A DNA stretch of 8,361 bases, taken from positions 1 through 8,361 of the forward strand of contig DMKG01000063.1 of NCBI GenBank assembly GCA_003454415.1, in the 5' to 3' direction. Origin of the DNA: Alphaproteobacteria bacterium (GTDB taxonomy: Bacteria > Pseudomonadota > Alphaproteobacteria > UBA11222). Below, one piece after another: positions 1-6,699 of the stretch (position 1 is its first letter; every line of letters starts with the position of its first letter). Both the position numbers and the translations under genes were made by a program. The notes below the pieces were generated by a model that did not search any database, was not told the origin of the DNA, and saw only the letters and a program-made list of their open reading frames with translations.

Positions 1-67
1 CGCCGTCATCTTACAGTCTGATCCCCGGCAGACCGGGGCTGCGCCGCTTCCGGGCTGCCGCCAGGAG

Positions 68-886
68 GTGAGGGGCCATGCCGCCATCCGTTTCGAGCGG
101 CGGGACGGAGAAACCCGGCTTGCGCATCTGGCGCATCAGGCGCCGCTGCGCGTGCTGTTTCCGCGTCCGGCGGAAGGCGATGTGGCGCAGGCGGCGCTGG
201 TGAATATTTCCGGCGCGCTGATCGCAGGGGACCAGCTCGATATTGATCTTTCCGTGGGGCAGAACGCCGCCGCCGTCTGCGTCGCGGGGGCGGCGGAAAA
301 GATCTGCCGTTCCGGCGCGGGGGAAACCTCCCTTATCAGGGTCAATCTGACGGCGGAAAGGAACGCCTGGGCGGAATGGCTTCCGCAGGAAAGCATTTTC
401 TTCAATGGCGCGCGGCTTCGCCGCGCCATGGCGCTGCGTCTTGAAGCCGGGGCGCGCATCCTGGCGGGGGAGTTTCTGGTACTGGGCCGCGCCGCCAGCG
501 GCGAAAGCGTGACGGACGGCTATCTGCGTGACGCCTTCGAGGTTCGCCAGAACGGACGGCTGATCTGGGCCGATGCGCTTCGCCTCGATGGCGGGTTTTC
601 TGATGCGGCGGCGGCGAAACCCTGTCTCCATGGCGCGCGGGCGCTTGCAACCCTTGTTCATGCGGGGGAGGGGGCGGCGGCGGCGCTGGACATGGCGAGA
701 AGGCTGCAACAGGATGCGGGAGAGGGCGTGTTCGCATCGGCAAGCGCCGTGAACGGGGTGCTGGTGATGCGTTGGCTTTCGCCAGAGCCATGGATGCTGC
801 GCGAAAGGCTTGGTAAATTCTGGGCCGCCTTCCGGCATCAGGCGGCCGGACTGCCGCAAAGCCTGCCCCGCATCTGGCATGTCTAG
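68..886 (+). CDS. ureD: Urease accessory protein UreD (5' end uncertain)
   Basis: UreD is the scaffold of the urease maturation complex. It binds apo-urease and, with UreF and UreG, allows lysine carboxylation and Ni insertion in the cytoplasm. Recognition rests on the N-terminal RRDGETRLAHL segment, the central LVNISGALIAGDQLDIDL block (the family's 'GG-GDxL' region, here SGALIAGD) and the closing LPRIWHV. From the GTG at 68 the product is 272 residues, near the usual 260-300. That GTG is only the first start codon in the window: AGGAG at 63-67 abuts it with no spacer, and the frame is open without a stop back to position 2. The true start may therefore lie off the left edge, adding 20 or more residues. 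It is the first urease gene visible, 12 nt before ureA. The family assignment is confident; the start is not. Confidence 0.9.
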   Translation: MRGHAAIRFERRDGETRLAHLAHQAPLRVLFPRPAEGDVAQAALVNISGALIAGDQLDIDLSVGQNAAAVCVAGAAEKICRSGAGETSLIRVNLTAERNAWAEWLPQESIFFNGARLRRAMALRLEAGARILAGEFLVLGRAASGESVTDGYLRDAFEVRQNGRLIWADALRLDGGFSDAAAAKPCLHGARALATLVHAGEGAAAALDMARRLQQDAGEGVFASASAVNGVLVMRWLSPEPWMLRERLGKFWAAFRHQAAGLPQSLPRIWHV

Positions 887-895
887 AGGGAGGAG
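887..895 (+). promoter_or_regulatory. Ribosome binding site of ureA
   Basis: The sequence AGGGAGGAG begins right after the ureD stop codon and ends 3 nt before the ureA ATG at 899; its AGGGAG core is about 6 nt from the ATG. It is the strongest Shine-Dalgarno match in the urease cluster, which fits a need for high production of the structural subunits. Confidence 0.7.
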
Positions 896-898
896 AAA

Positions 899-1201
899 AT
901 GAATCTGACGCCAAGGGAAAAGGACAAGCTGCTGATCTCCATGGCGGCGATGGTGGCGCGCCGCCGTCTGGAGCGCGGCGTGAAGCTGAATTATCCGGAG
1001 GCCGTCGCGCTCATCACCGATTTCGTGGTCGAAGGCGCGCGCGATGGACGCAGCGTGGCGGAACTCATGCGCGACGGGGCCGCCGTCGTCAGCCGCGCGC
1101 AGGTGATGGACGGCATTGCCGAAATGATCCACGATATTCAGGTCGAGGCGACCTTTCCCGACGGGACCAAACTGGTCACCGTCCATGAACCCATTCGCTG
1201 A
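899..1201 (+). CDS. ureA: Urease gamma subunit UreA
   Basis: This is the small structural subunit of urease (urea + H2O to ammonia and carbamate), part of the (UreA-UreB-UreC)3 enzyme. At 100 residues it has exactly the usual length and is typical throughout: [13 protein letters not shown] at the start, [16 protein letters not shown] around residues 20-35, DGRSVAELM near 50, and the C-terminal [14 protein letters not shown]. UreA is separate here, not fused to UreB as in Helicobacter. The ATG at 899 is supported by the strong purine-rich site at 887-895. The stop codon is followed at once by the ureB ribosome binding site, with a 10-nt gap to ureB. No residue looks abnormal. Confidence 0.98.
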   Translation: MNLTPREKDKLLISMAAMVARRRLERGVKLNYPEAVALITDFVVEGARDGRSVAELMRDGAAVVSRAQVMDGIAEMIHDIQVEATFPDGTKLVTVHEPIR

Positions 1202-1211
1202 GGAAGAGCAC

Positions 1212-1523
1212 ATGAAACCAGGGGAAATCATCTGCGCCGCAGGCTCACTCGAACTGAATGCCGGGCGCGCGGTCATTTCGCTGACCGTCGCCAATCGCGG
1301 CGACCGGCCCATCCAGGTGGGCTCGCACTATCATTTCTATGAAACCAACGGGGCGCTCGATTTCGACCGGGAGGCCGCCCGCGGATACCGCCTGGATATT
1401 CCAGCGGGCACGGCGGTGCGTTTCGAGCCGGGGCAGACGCGGGAAGTCGCGCTCGTCGCCTATCAGGGCGCGCGCGCCGTCTACGGATTCAATGGCCGCA
1501 TCAACGGCAAGCTTGGAAACTGA
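1212..1523 (+). CDS. ureB: Urease beta subunit UreB
   Basis: This is the second small structural subunit of urease, a beta-rich protein that packs on UreC in the trimer. It has the family opening [19 protein letters not shown], the [19 protein letters not shown] block (residues about 30-48) with its HYH motif, and [12 protein letters not shown] near 75-86; it ends [10 protein letters not shown]. The ATG at 1212 is chosen over the in-frame ATG at 1185 for three reasons. AGGAAGAG at 1201-1208 lies just before it, the protein then begins where UreB proteins usually begin (103 residues), and the earlier start would overlap ureA and add an unusual MNPFAEEEH prefix. The stop is 2 nt before the ureC ATG, so the two are probably translationally coupled. 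Confidence 0.96.
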   Translation: MKPGEIICAAGSLELNAGRAVISLTVANRGDRPIQVGSHYHFYETNGALDFDREAARGYRLDIPAGTAVRFEPGQTREVALVAYQGARAVYGFNGRINGKLGN

Positions 1524-1525
1524 TC

Positions 1526-3235
1526 ATGGCGTTCAAAATCACGCGCGAGGCCTACGCCGCAATGTATGGCCCCACCAAAGGCGACAGGGTGCGCCTGGCC
1601 GATACGGATCTGATCATAGAGGTGGAAGAAGACCGCACCCTTTATGGCGAAGAGGTTAAATTCGGCGGCGGCAAGGTGATACGCGACGGAATGGGCCAGT
1701 CCCAGCGGACCAGCGCCGAAGGCGCGATGGACACAGTCATCACCAATGCGCTGATCATCGACCACTGGGGCGTCATCAAGGCGGATGTGGGCGTCCGCGC
1801 CGGGCGCATCGCCGGCATCGGCAAGGCGGGCAATCCCGACATTCAGCCGGGCGTCGATCTGGTAATTGGTCCGGGTACGGAAATCATCGCGGGGGAAGGC
1901 CGGATTCTGACGGCGGGCGGCATTGACGTGCATATCCACTTCATCTGTCCGCAGCAGGCGGAGGATGCGCTCTATAGCGGCGTGACGACGCTGATGGGCG
2001 GCGGCACCGGACCCGCCGAAGGCACCAACGCCACCACCTGCACGCCAGGGCCGTTTCATCTCGCGCGGATGCTGCAGGCGGCCGATGGGCTTGCGGTCAA
2101 TACCGGGTTTTTCGGCAAGGGCAACGCGGCGCTTCCCGGCGGTTTGCGTGAACAGGTCGCGGCGGGCGCCTGCGGGCTGAAACTGCATGAAGACTGGGGC
2201 ACCACCCCGGCGGCCATCGATAATTGCCTGAACGTCGCGGAAGAAACGGATGTCGCCGTCACCATTCACACAGACACGCTGAATGAATCCGGTTTTGTCG
2301 AAAACACCATTGCCGCTTTCAAGGGGCGCAACATCCACGCCTTTCATACGGAAGGCGCAGGCGGCGGCCATGCCCCCGACATCATCAAGGTGTGCGGCGT
2401 GGCGAATGTGGTGCCTTCCTCCACCAATCCTACCCGTCCCTTCACCGTCAATACGCTGGACGAGCATCTGGACATGCTGATGGTGTGCCATCATCTGGAT
2501 CCGAATATTCCGGAGGATGTGGCTTTTGCGGAAAGCCGCATCCGCCGTGAAACCATCGCCGCCGAGGATATTCTGCACGATATGGGCGCGATCAGCGTTC
2601 TGGCCTCCGACAGCCAGGCCATGGGGCGCGTCGGCGAAGTCATCATCCGCACCTGGCAGACAGCCGACAAGATGCGCAAGCAGCGCGGCCCCCTGCCGGA
2701 GGAAACCGGAAACAACGACAATTTCCGTGTGCGGCGCTATGTCGCCAAATATACGATCAACGCCGCGCTGGCGCATGGGGTGGCCAGCTATATCGGCTCC
2801 ATCGAGACCGGCAAATTCGCCGATCTCGTTCTGTGGAAACCGGCTTTTTTTGGGGTGAAGCCGGATCTCGTGCTGAAGTCGGGTGTGATCGTCGCGGCGC
2901 TGATGGGTGACCCGAACGCCTCCATCCCCACGCCGCAGCCCGTTTACAGCCGCCCGATGTTCGGAGCCTTCGGCCGTGCGCGGACCGCCGGCCGCTTCAC
3001 TTTCATCTCGCAACTGGCGATGCAGAACGGAATTGTGGAAGAACTGGGCCTGCAAAGCGTGGTTCTGCCAGTCAAGAATATTCGCGGAATTGGCAAGGCG
3101 CAGATGATTCACAATCATGCGCTGCCTGATATCGAAGTTGACGCCGAAACCTATGAGGTGCGCGCGGATGGCGAATTGCTGACATGCCCGCCCGCCACGG
3201 AATTGCCGATGGCGCAGCGCTATTTCCTGTATTGA
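1526..3235 (+). CDS. ureC: Urease alpha (catalytic) subunit UreC
   Basis: UreC is the catalytic subunit of urease, an amidohydrolase-fold enzyme with two Ni ions. At 569 residues it has the normal length. The catalytic set is complete: Ni ligands H136 and H138 in GGIDVHIHF, the lysine to be carbamylated K219 in GLKLHEDWG with H221 beside it, Ni ligands H248 (TIHTD) and H274 ([10 protein letters not shown]), the mobile-flap C321 and catalytic H322 in VCHHLDP, and Ni ligand D362 in [10 protein letters not shown]. Each sits two residues later than in the Klebsiella enzyme numbering. The N-terminal part (about 1-130) is the composite beta domain and the barrel follows. Only a weak ribosome site (GGA near 1515) precedes the ATG, and ureB ends 2 nt upstream, so coupling is likely. 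ureE starts 2 nt after the stop. Confidence 0.99.
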   Translation: MAFKITREAYAAMYGPTKGDRVRLADTDLIIEVEEDRTLYGEEVKFGGGKVIRDGMGQSQRTSAEGAMDTVITNALIIDHWGVIKADVGVRAGRIAGIGKAGNPDIQPGVDLVIGPGTEIIAGEGRILTAGGIDVHIHFICPQQAEDALYSGVTTLMGGGTGPAEGTNATTCTPGPFHLARMLQAADGLAVNTGFFGKGNAALPGGLREQVAAGACGLKLHEDWGTTPAAIDNCLNVAEETDVAVTIHTDTLNESGFVENTIAAFKGRNIHAFHTEGAGGGHAPDIIKVCGVANVVPSSTNPTRPFTVNTLDEHLDMLMVCHHLDPNIPEDVAFAESRIRRETIAAEDILHDMGAISVLASDSQAMGRVGEVIIRTWQTADKMRKQRGPLPEETGNNDNFRVRRYVAKYTINAALAHGVASYIGSIETGKFADLVLWKPAFFGVKPDLVLKSGVIVAALMGDPNASIPTPQPVYSRPMFGAFGRARTAGRFTFISQLAMQNGIVEELGLQSVVLPVKNIRGIGKAQMIHNHALPDIEVDAETYEVRADGELLTCPPATELPMAQRYFLY

Positions 3236-3237
3236 CC

Positions 3238-3732
3238 ATGCCATTGCCCCGCGCCATGCAAATCGTTTCCGCTGGCCTTTGGCCGCGGGACAAGGCCTTC
3301 GCCAGCGTTACGCTGGATTTCGACGGGCGCTACAGGCGGCGCATCCGGCTGACGCTTGATGGCGGCAAAGGCGGTATCCTGCTGGACCTTCCCCATGCCG
3401 CGCGCCTTCAGGATGGCGACGGCCTGCTTTTGGAGGATGGGCGGTATGTGCTGGTATGCGCGGCTATGGAAAAGGTGATGGACATTACCGCAACCAGCCA
3501 GCATGACGCGATCCGCATCGCCTGGCATCTCGGCAACCGGCATCTGCCCGTGCAGGTGCTGGAGGATGGGGTCCTGCGTCTGCGTTACGACCATGTCATC
3601 GAACATATGGTCGAGGGCCTTGGCGGACGGGTGCGGCGGACGCATCAGATTTTTTCACCGGAGCCAGGCGCCTATGAAGAAGGTGGAGGCTCCGCCCATG
3701 CTCATGCCCATGCCCACAGCCATGACGACTGA
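3238..3732 (+). CDS. ureE: Urease accessory protein UreE, nickel metallochaperone with His tail
   Basis: UreE is a cytoplasmic dimer that binds nickel and passes it to UreG and the urease maturation complex. The 164-residue product has the N-terminal peptide-binding region (about 1-75) and a metal-binding domain with IAWHLGNRH; H102 there matches the conserved interface Ni-binding His of the family. RRTHQIF follows, then a tail of five His in alternation with Ala or Ser (residues 154-162, HAHAHAHSH). Such tails are known to raise Ni storage capacity. The ATG at 3238, 2 nt after the ureC stop, is preferred. No Shine-Dalgarno site is visible for it or for the in-frame ATG at 3256, so re-initiation after ureC is the likely mode. 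The tail-coding DNA overlaps the ureF start in another frame. Confidence 0.95.
   Translation: MPLPRAMQIVSAGLWPRDKAFASVTLDFDGRYRRRIRLTLDGGKGGILLDLPHAARLQDGDGLLLEDGRYVLVCAAMEKVMDITATSQHDAIRIAWHLGNRHLPVQVLEDGVLRLRYDHVIEHMVEGLGGRVRRTHQIFSPEPGAYEEGGGSAHAHAHAHSHDD
3682..3689 (+). promoter_or_regulatory. Ribosome binding site deciding the ureF start
   Basis: GGTGGAGG lies inside ureE, 8 nt before the ATG at 3698. It is the best Shine-Dalgarno match near the several in-frame ATG codons that could start ureF (3674, 3698, 3704, 3710, 3722), and it is the reason for choosing 3698. Confidence 0.5.
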
Positions 3733-4402
3733 CGCCTCCCTCTACAGGCTGATGGCCTGGCTGTCTCCTTCCTTTCCTGTGGGCGCCTTCAGCTATTCCC
3801 ACGGGCTTGAATATGCCGTCGAGACCGGGCTGGTGCGGACGCGCGAGAATCTGGTGGGCTGGATAGCCGCCGTGCTGCGGCAGGGGTCGGGACTGAGCGA
3901 CGGGATGCTGTTCGTGGCGGCCTGGCGCGCCAGGGACGCAGATGATCCCATGGCGCTGGGGCTGGTGCTGGAACTTGCGGCCGCCCTTCGTCCGACCTCG
4001 GAGCTTGCGCTGGAAAGCGCGGCCCAGGGGGCGGCCTTTGTCCGGGCCATCCGCGACGCGTGGCCGCATCCTGTCCTCCTTTCCGCATTGCCGGAAGATG
4101 GCGATGTGGGATATGCCCCGGCCGTAGCGGTTTGCGCCCATGCGCACGGCCTCAACCTGCGCGCTGCGCTGCGCGCCTTTTTGCATGCGTTTGCCGCCAA
4201 TCTGATTTCGGCGGGTGTGCGGCTCATCCCCCTTGGCCAGACGGACGGTCAGATCGCGCTGCGCCTTCTGGAAGCGGAGGTAGAGGCTACGGCGGAGCTG
4301 GCGGAAAGGCTTCCGCTGGAGGAAATCGGCAGCGCCACGCCGATGCTGGATTATTGTTCGGCGCAACATGAAACCCAATATACGAGGCTGTTTCGCACAT
4401 GA
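3698..4402 (+). CDS. ureF: Urease accessory protein UreF
   Basis: UreF is an all-helical accessory protein that bridges UreD and UreG in the urease maturation complex and is thought to gate GTP-dependent nickel delivery. The hallmark [20 protein letters not shown] stands near the N-terminus. Other family features are SGLSDGM, the helical middle with [18 protein letters not shown], and the C-terminus [11 protein letters not shown], which docks UreG in known complexes. From the ATG at 3698 the product is 234 residues, within the normal range. This start is supported by GGTGGAGG at 3682-3689. The ATG at 3722 (226 residues) is the main alternative, and 3674 is also open. The gene overlaps ureE by 35 nt with the preferred start, and its TGA overlaps the ureG ATG. 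The family is certain; the start is moderately supported. Confidence 0.93.
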   Translation: MLMPMPTAMTTDASLYRLMAWLSPSFPVGAFSYSHGLEYAVETGLVRTRENLVGWIAAVLRQGSGLSDGMLFVAAWRARDADDPMALGLVLELAAALRPTSELALESAAQGAAFVRAIRDAWPHPVLLSALPEDGDVGYAPAVAVCAHAHGLNLRAALRAFLHAFAANLISAGVRLIPLGQTDGQIALRLLEAEVEATAELAERLPLEEIGSATPMLDYCSAQHETQYTRLFRT

Positions 4403-5022
4403 GTAAATCTGTCCACGGACCCATACGCATCGGAGTGGGGGGGCCGGTCGGTTCCGGCAAGACGGCGTTGATGGACGCCATGTGCAAGGCCCTGCGCGGG
4501 CGATATTCCCTCGCCGCCATCACTAACGACATTTACACCAAGGAGGATGCGCAATTCCTCACAAGGTCCGGGGCGCTGCCGCCGGAACGCATTGACGGGG
4601 TGGAAACCGGCGGCTGTCCCCATACCGCCATCCGCGAGGACGCCTCCATCAACCTGGCGGCGGTGGCGAAGATGAATGCGCGCTTTCCCGGCCTCGACGT
4701 CATCTTCATTGAAAGCGGGGGGGATAATCTCGCGGCGACATTCTCGCCGGAACTCGCCGATCTGACAATCTATGTCATCGATGTTTCGGCGGGGGACAAG
4801 ATTCCTCGAAAGGGCGGGCCGGGGATCATGCGCTCGGATCTTCTCATCATCAACAAGATCGACCTTGCGCCTCTTGTGGGCGCCGATCTTGACGTGATGG
4901 CCCGGGACGCCAGGAAAATGCGGGGCGAACGGCCCTTCGTTTTCACGAATATTCGCGCGGGCCAGGGGCTGGACTCCGTGATCGCCTTCATCGAGGAACG
5001 CGGCGCGCTGGGCGCCAACTGA
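4399..5022 (+). CDS. ureG: Urease accessory protein UreG, GTPase
   Basis: UreG is the SIMIBI-class GTPase that carries nickel to apo-urease and releases it on GTP hydrolysis, as a Ni-bound dimer within the UreD-UreF-UreG complex. The 207-residue product has the P-loop GPVGSGKT (residues 15-22), NDIYTKED (43-50), the nickel-binding CPH motif (C73-P74-H75) inside [26 protein letters not shown] (from 105), and the guanine-specificity motif NKID (152-155). Length and motifs are standard. The ATG shares ATGA with the ureF stop, so translation is coupled; GAGG at 4384-4387 may help. It is the last recognisable urease gene; a small membrane protein gene follows after 23 nt. Confidence 0.98.
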   Translation: MSKSVHGPIRIGVGGPVGSGKTALMDAMCKALRGRYSLAAITNDIYTKEDAQFLTRSGALPPERIDGVETGGCPHTAIREDASINLAAVAKMNARFPGLDVIFIESGGDNLAATFSPELADLTIYVIDVSAGDKIPRKGGPGIMRSDLLIINKIDLAPLVGADLDVMARDARKMRGERPFVFTNIRAGQGLDSVIAFIEERGALGAN

Positions 5023-5045
5023 TCAACACGGAAAAGGAGATGGAA

Positions 5046-5249
5046 ATGGGAATTCACCATATTGCGGCAGTGACAGCGGCCCTGATGTTTCCTGCGGCGG
5101 CAGAGGCGCATCAGGGCGAGCATACAGCTCTGGGCGGCGCAGCAGCCATGCTGTGGCATCTGATTGCGCAGCCTGACCATGCCCTGATGCTTCTGGGCGC
5201 GGGATTTGCCGGAATATATCTCGCCCGCAAGATCCGCGCCAAAGCCTGA
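5046..5249 (+). CDS. Small exported or membrane protein downstream of ureG, HupE/UreJ-like N-terminal part
   Basis: The predicted product has 67 residues and no secure family assignment. Residues 1-21 look like a cleavable signal peptide, with a hydrophobic stretch ending in AEA before H22. A short His-containing segment (HQGEH) follows, then LWHLIAQPDH (about 38-47) and one membrane segment (about 47-62), ending in the basic tail ARKIRAKA. This order, AH-x-GEH after the signal and H-x5-DH at the start of a hydrophobic stretch, recalls the beginning of HupE/UreJ proteins, multi-span membrane proteins linked to nickel and urease or hydrogenase. Those are about 190 residues, so this would be a minimal relative or an unrelated small protein. 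AAGGAG at 5034-5039 is 6 nt from the ATG at 5046 and decides against the ATG at 5040. It lies 23 nt after ureG, which suggests co-transcription. Confidence 0.7.
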   Translation: MGIHHIAAVTAALMFPAAAEAHQGEHTALGGAAAMLWHLIAQPDHALMLLGAGFAGIYLARKIRAKA

Positions 5250-5265
5250 AGCCGGAGATCGGGCC

Positions 5266-6537
5266 TTACGGCGCGGGATCGAACGCGAGATGTAGTTCCT
5301 TCAACCCGCGCAGCACGATGCTGGGCTCGTGATGGGGTTCGGGATAACCCGGCGCCAGGCGCAGATTTTTCATCCGCGTCAGGACGGCCCTGAAGGTGAC
5401 GTTCATTTCCTTGCGGGCCAGCATGGCGCCCAGGCAGAAGTGGATGCCCTGGCCAAACGCCAGATGGGTGGCGGCGTTTCTGCGCCGTATATCGAAAGCT
5501 TCGCTGCCGGGGAAATGCTGCTCGTCGCGGTTGGCGCTGGCGTAACGCAGCATGATGACGGAACCCTTGGGGATGGGGGCGCCGGCGATCTCCGCATCGC
5601 GGGTGGCCACGCGCATCAGCCCCTGCACCGGGCCGTCGAAGCGCAGCACTTCCTCGGTCAGATTTTCAACCAGCGACAGATCGTCCAGAACCAGTTTCAT
5701 CTGATCCGGATTCTGAATCAGAAGCAGAATGCCCTTGGAAATGGAGTTGGTGGTGGTCTCGTTACCGGCCGCCAGCAGAATATTCAGCACTGATAACAGT
5801 TCCGGCACACTCATCGGTTCGCCGTTCTCCATCTGGGCGTTGATCAGATCGGTGATGATGTCGTCGGTGGGGTTGACGCGTTTCTCCTCGATGACCTTTA
5901 CGAAATATTTCTGGAATTCGACATTTTTCTTTGCGGCCCAGATGCGTTGCTCCCGGTTGGCGACGCCGCTGACCTGGGTGGTCAGCGCATCGGAAAACTC
6001 CTTGAACAGGGGCAGATCCTCGCGCGGGACGCCCAGCTGATCGGCGATGATCATCAGAGGCATGGGAATCGTATATTGCGCCACGAATTCGCAATATCCG
6101 TCCTTGATGAAATCATCGATCAGCGCATGGGTGATCTGTTCGATATAAGGCTCCATCTGTTCGACACGGGCGGCGGAAAAAACCTTGTTGATGGGATTGC
6201 GGTAATATTTATGCTTGGGGGGGTCGGCGGTGATCAGAGCGGGCACGGATGGATAGCCGCCAAATTCCTCGGCGCGGTTGCGTTCACCTGGCGGAAACAC
6301 CGCCTCCGCCACATTGCTGGAAAAAGTGGCGGTGTCCTTGATCACCTTCATGATGTCATTATAACAGGAAACGATATAAAAACCGGCCACGGGGTCTTTG
6401 TAGACCGGCGCCTCCTCCCTCAGCTTCTTGTAGGTGTGATAGGGACATTCGATCACGTCAGGGTCGATCAGCGTGACCTGGTCCAATGATTTTTGCGCCG
6501 CTGCGCGGCCTTTTTCCTCAACGTCATTCCCGGCCAT
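5266..6537 (-). CDS. Cytochrome P450
   Basis: This is a soluble bacterial (class I type) heme monooxygenase of 423 residues; the substrate cannot be read from the sequence. All core P450 motifs are present: the I-helix AGNETT (A257-T262) for oxygen activation, ExxR as E296-R299 in EEVLRF, and the heme loop FGQGIHFCLG with the thiolate ligand C368. The N-terminal IDPDVIECPYHTYKKLREEAPV and the DPPKHKYYRNPINKVFS segment are typical of bacterial P450s. There is no membrane anchor and no fused reductase. The ATG at 6537 is preferred over the in-frame TTG at 6555 because that TTG lies within the AGGAGG-type ribosome site, which sits 9 nt from the ATG. The gene is convergent with the urease cluster, 16 nt away, with no clear terminator between. 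No ferredoxin or ferredoxin reductase gene is in the window. Confidence 0.96.
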   Translation of the reverse strand: MAGNDVEEKGRAAAQKSLDQVTLIDPDVIECPYHTYKKLREEAPVYKDPVAGFYIVSCYNDIMKVIKDTATFSSNVAEAVFPPGERNRAEEFGGYPSVPALITADPPKHKYYRNPINKVFSAARVEQMEPYIEQITHALIDDFIKDGYCEFVAQYTIPMPLMIIADQLGVPREDLPLFKEFSDALTTQVSGVANREQRIWAAKKNVEFQKYFVKVIEEKRVNPTDDIITDLINAQMENGEPMSVPELLSVLNILLAAGNETTTNSISKGILLLIQNPDQMKLVLDDLSLVENLTEEVLRFDGPVQGLMRVATRDAEIAGAPIPKGSVIMLRYASANRDEQHFPGSEAFDIRRRNAATHLAFGQGIHFCLGAMLARKEMNVTFRAVLTRMKNLRLAPGYPEPHHEPSIVLRGLKELHLAFDPAP

Positions 6538-6611
6538 GCTGGTTTCCCTCCTCAAATGTTGAGTTGCTCTTATCTGGCATATTTACTTACAATATTATAA
6601 ATAATGATACT

Positions 6612-6640
6612 TATATAAGGGATTAATACGCATTTTTCAA
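6612..6640 (-). promoter_or_regulatory. Predicted sigma70-type promoter of the P450 gene
   Basis: On the minus strand, TTGAAA (6635-6640) is separated by exactly 17 nt from TATATA (6612-6617). This would place transcription start near 6605 and leave a leader of about 65-70 nt before the ATG at 6537. The surrounding 6556-6650 stretch is strikingly AT-rich compared with the rest of the window, as expected for a promoter region. This is a prediction from sequence only. Confidence 0.5.
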
Positions 6641-6651
6641 TTTGGAAATTG
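6638..6651. promoter_or_regulatory. Inverted repeat, candidate operator at the P450 promoter
   Basis: CAATTT-GG-AAATTG is a perfect inverted repeat with 6-bp arms and a 2-bp centre. It overlaps half of the predicted -35 box of the P450 gene. Position and symmetry suit a binding site for a dimeric regulator acting as repressor, but no regulator gene is present in the window and chance occurrence in AT-rich DNA is possible. Confidence 0.3.
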
Positions 6652-6699
6652 CGGCGGCACTGCTTGCCAATGTTACGGCTTGACGTCTAAGATCAGCTC

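Larger units (their letters stand above)
6556..6699. other. AT-rich divergent intergenic region
   Basis: These 144 bp separate the divergent P450 and DUF2794-type genes and are far richer in A and T than the coding DNA, notably 6580-6650. They hold the predicted P450 promoter, the inverted repeat at 6638-6651 and a 10-bp palindrome CTTATATAAG at 6610-6619 over the P450 -10 box. A weak plus-strand pair, TTGCCA (6664-6669) and TCTAAG (6686-6691), could serve the DUF2794-type gene but would start transcription almost at its GTG. No RNA gene or small open frame is evident. Confidence 0.6.

Noticed and set aside
1185..1211. Earlier ATG for ureB giving a 112-residue product
   Set aside because: It overlaps the ureA end, adds a prefix not seen in UreB proteins and lacks a ribosome site, whereas 1212 has AGGAAGAG just upstream.
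11..1312. 433-codon open frame on the minus strand opposite ureD, ureA and part of ureB
   Set aside because: It spans three real genes and their gaps, has low-complexity Arg/His/Pro-rich content and no family features; it is a composition artefact.
3184..3237. Longer ureE starting at an ATG inside ureC
   Set aside because: It would add 18 residues translated from the end of ureC with no similarity to UreE N-termini; 3238 follows the ureC stop by 2 nt.
1481..3244. 587-codon open frame on the minus strand opposite ureC
   Set aside because: It mirrors the unmistakable ureC gene. GC-rich codon bias leaves antisense frames open, and the translation is rich in His, Arg and Gly with no recognisable domain.
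5247..5275. Possible terminator between the small post-ureG gene and the P450 gene
   Set aside because: Only very short complementary pieces are visible (for example CCG/CGG around GAGAT), with no stable stem and no T run.
5329..6489. Two plus-strand open frames (154 and 180 codons) opposite the P450 gene
   Set aside because: They are shadows of the P450 coding strand; there is no ribosome site, and the minus-strand reading has all P450 motifs.
6538..6555. TTG at 6555 as the P450 start
   Set aside because: The TTG lies in the AGGAGG-type ribosome site that serves the ATG at 6537; the extra residues (MRRETS) are not expected.
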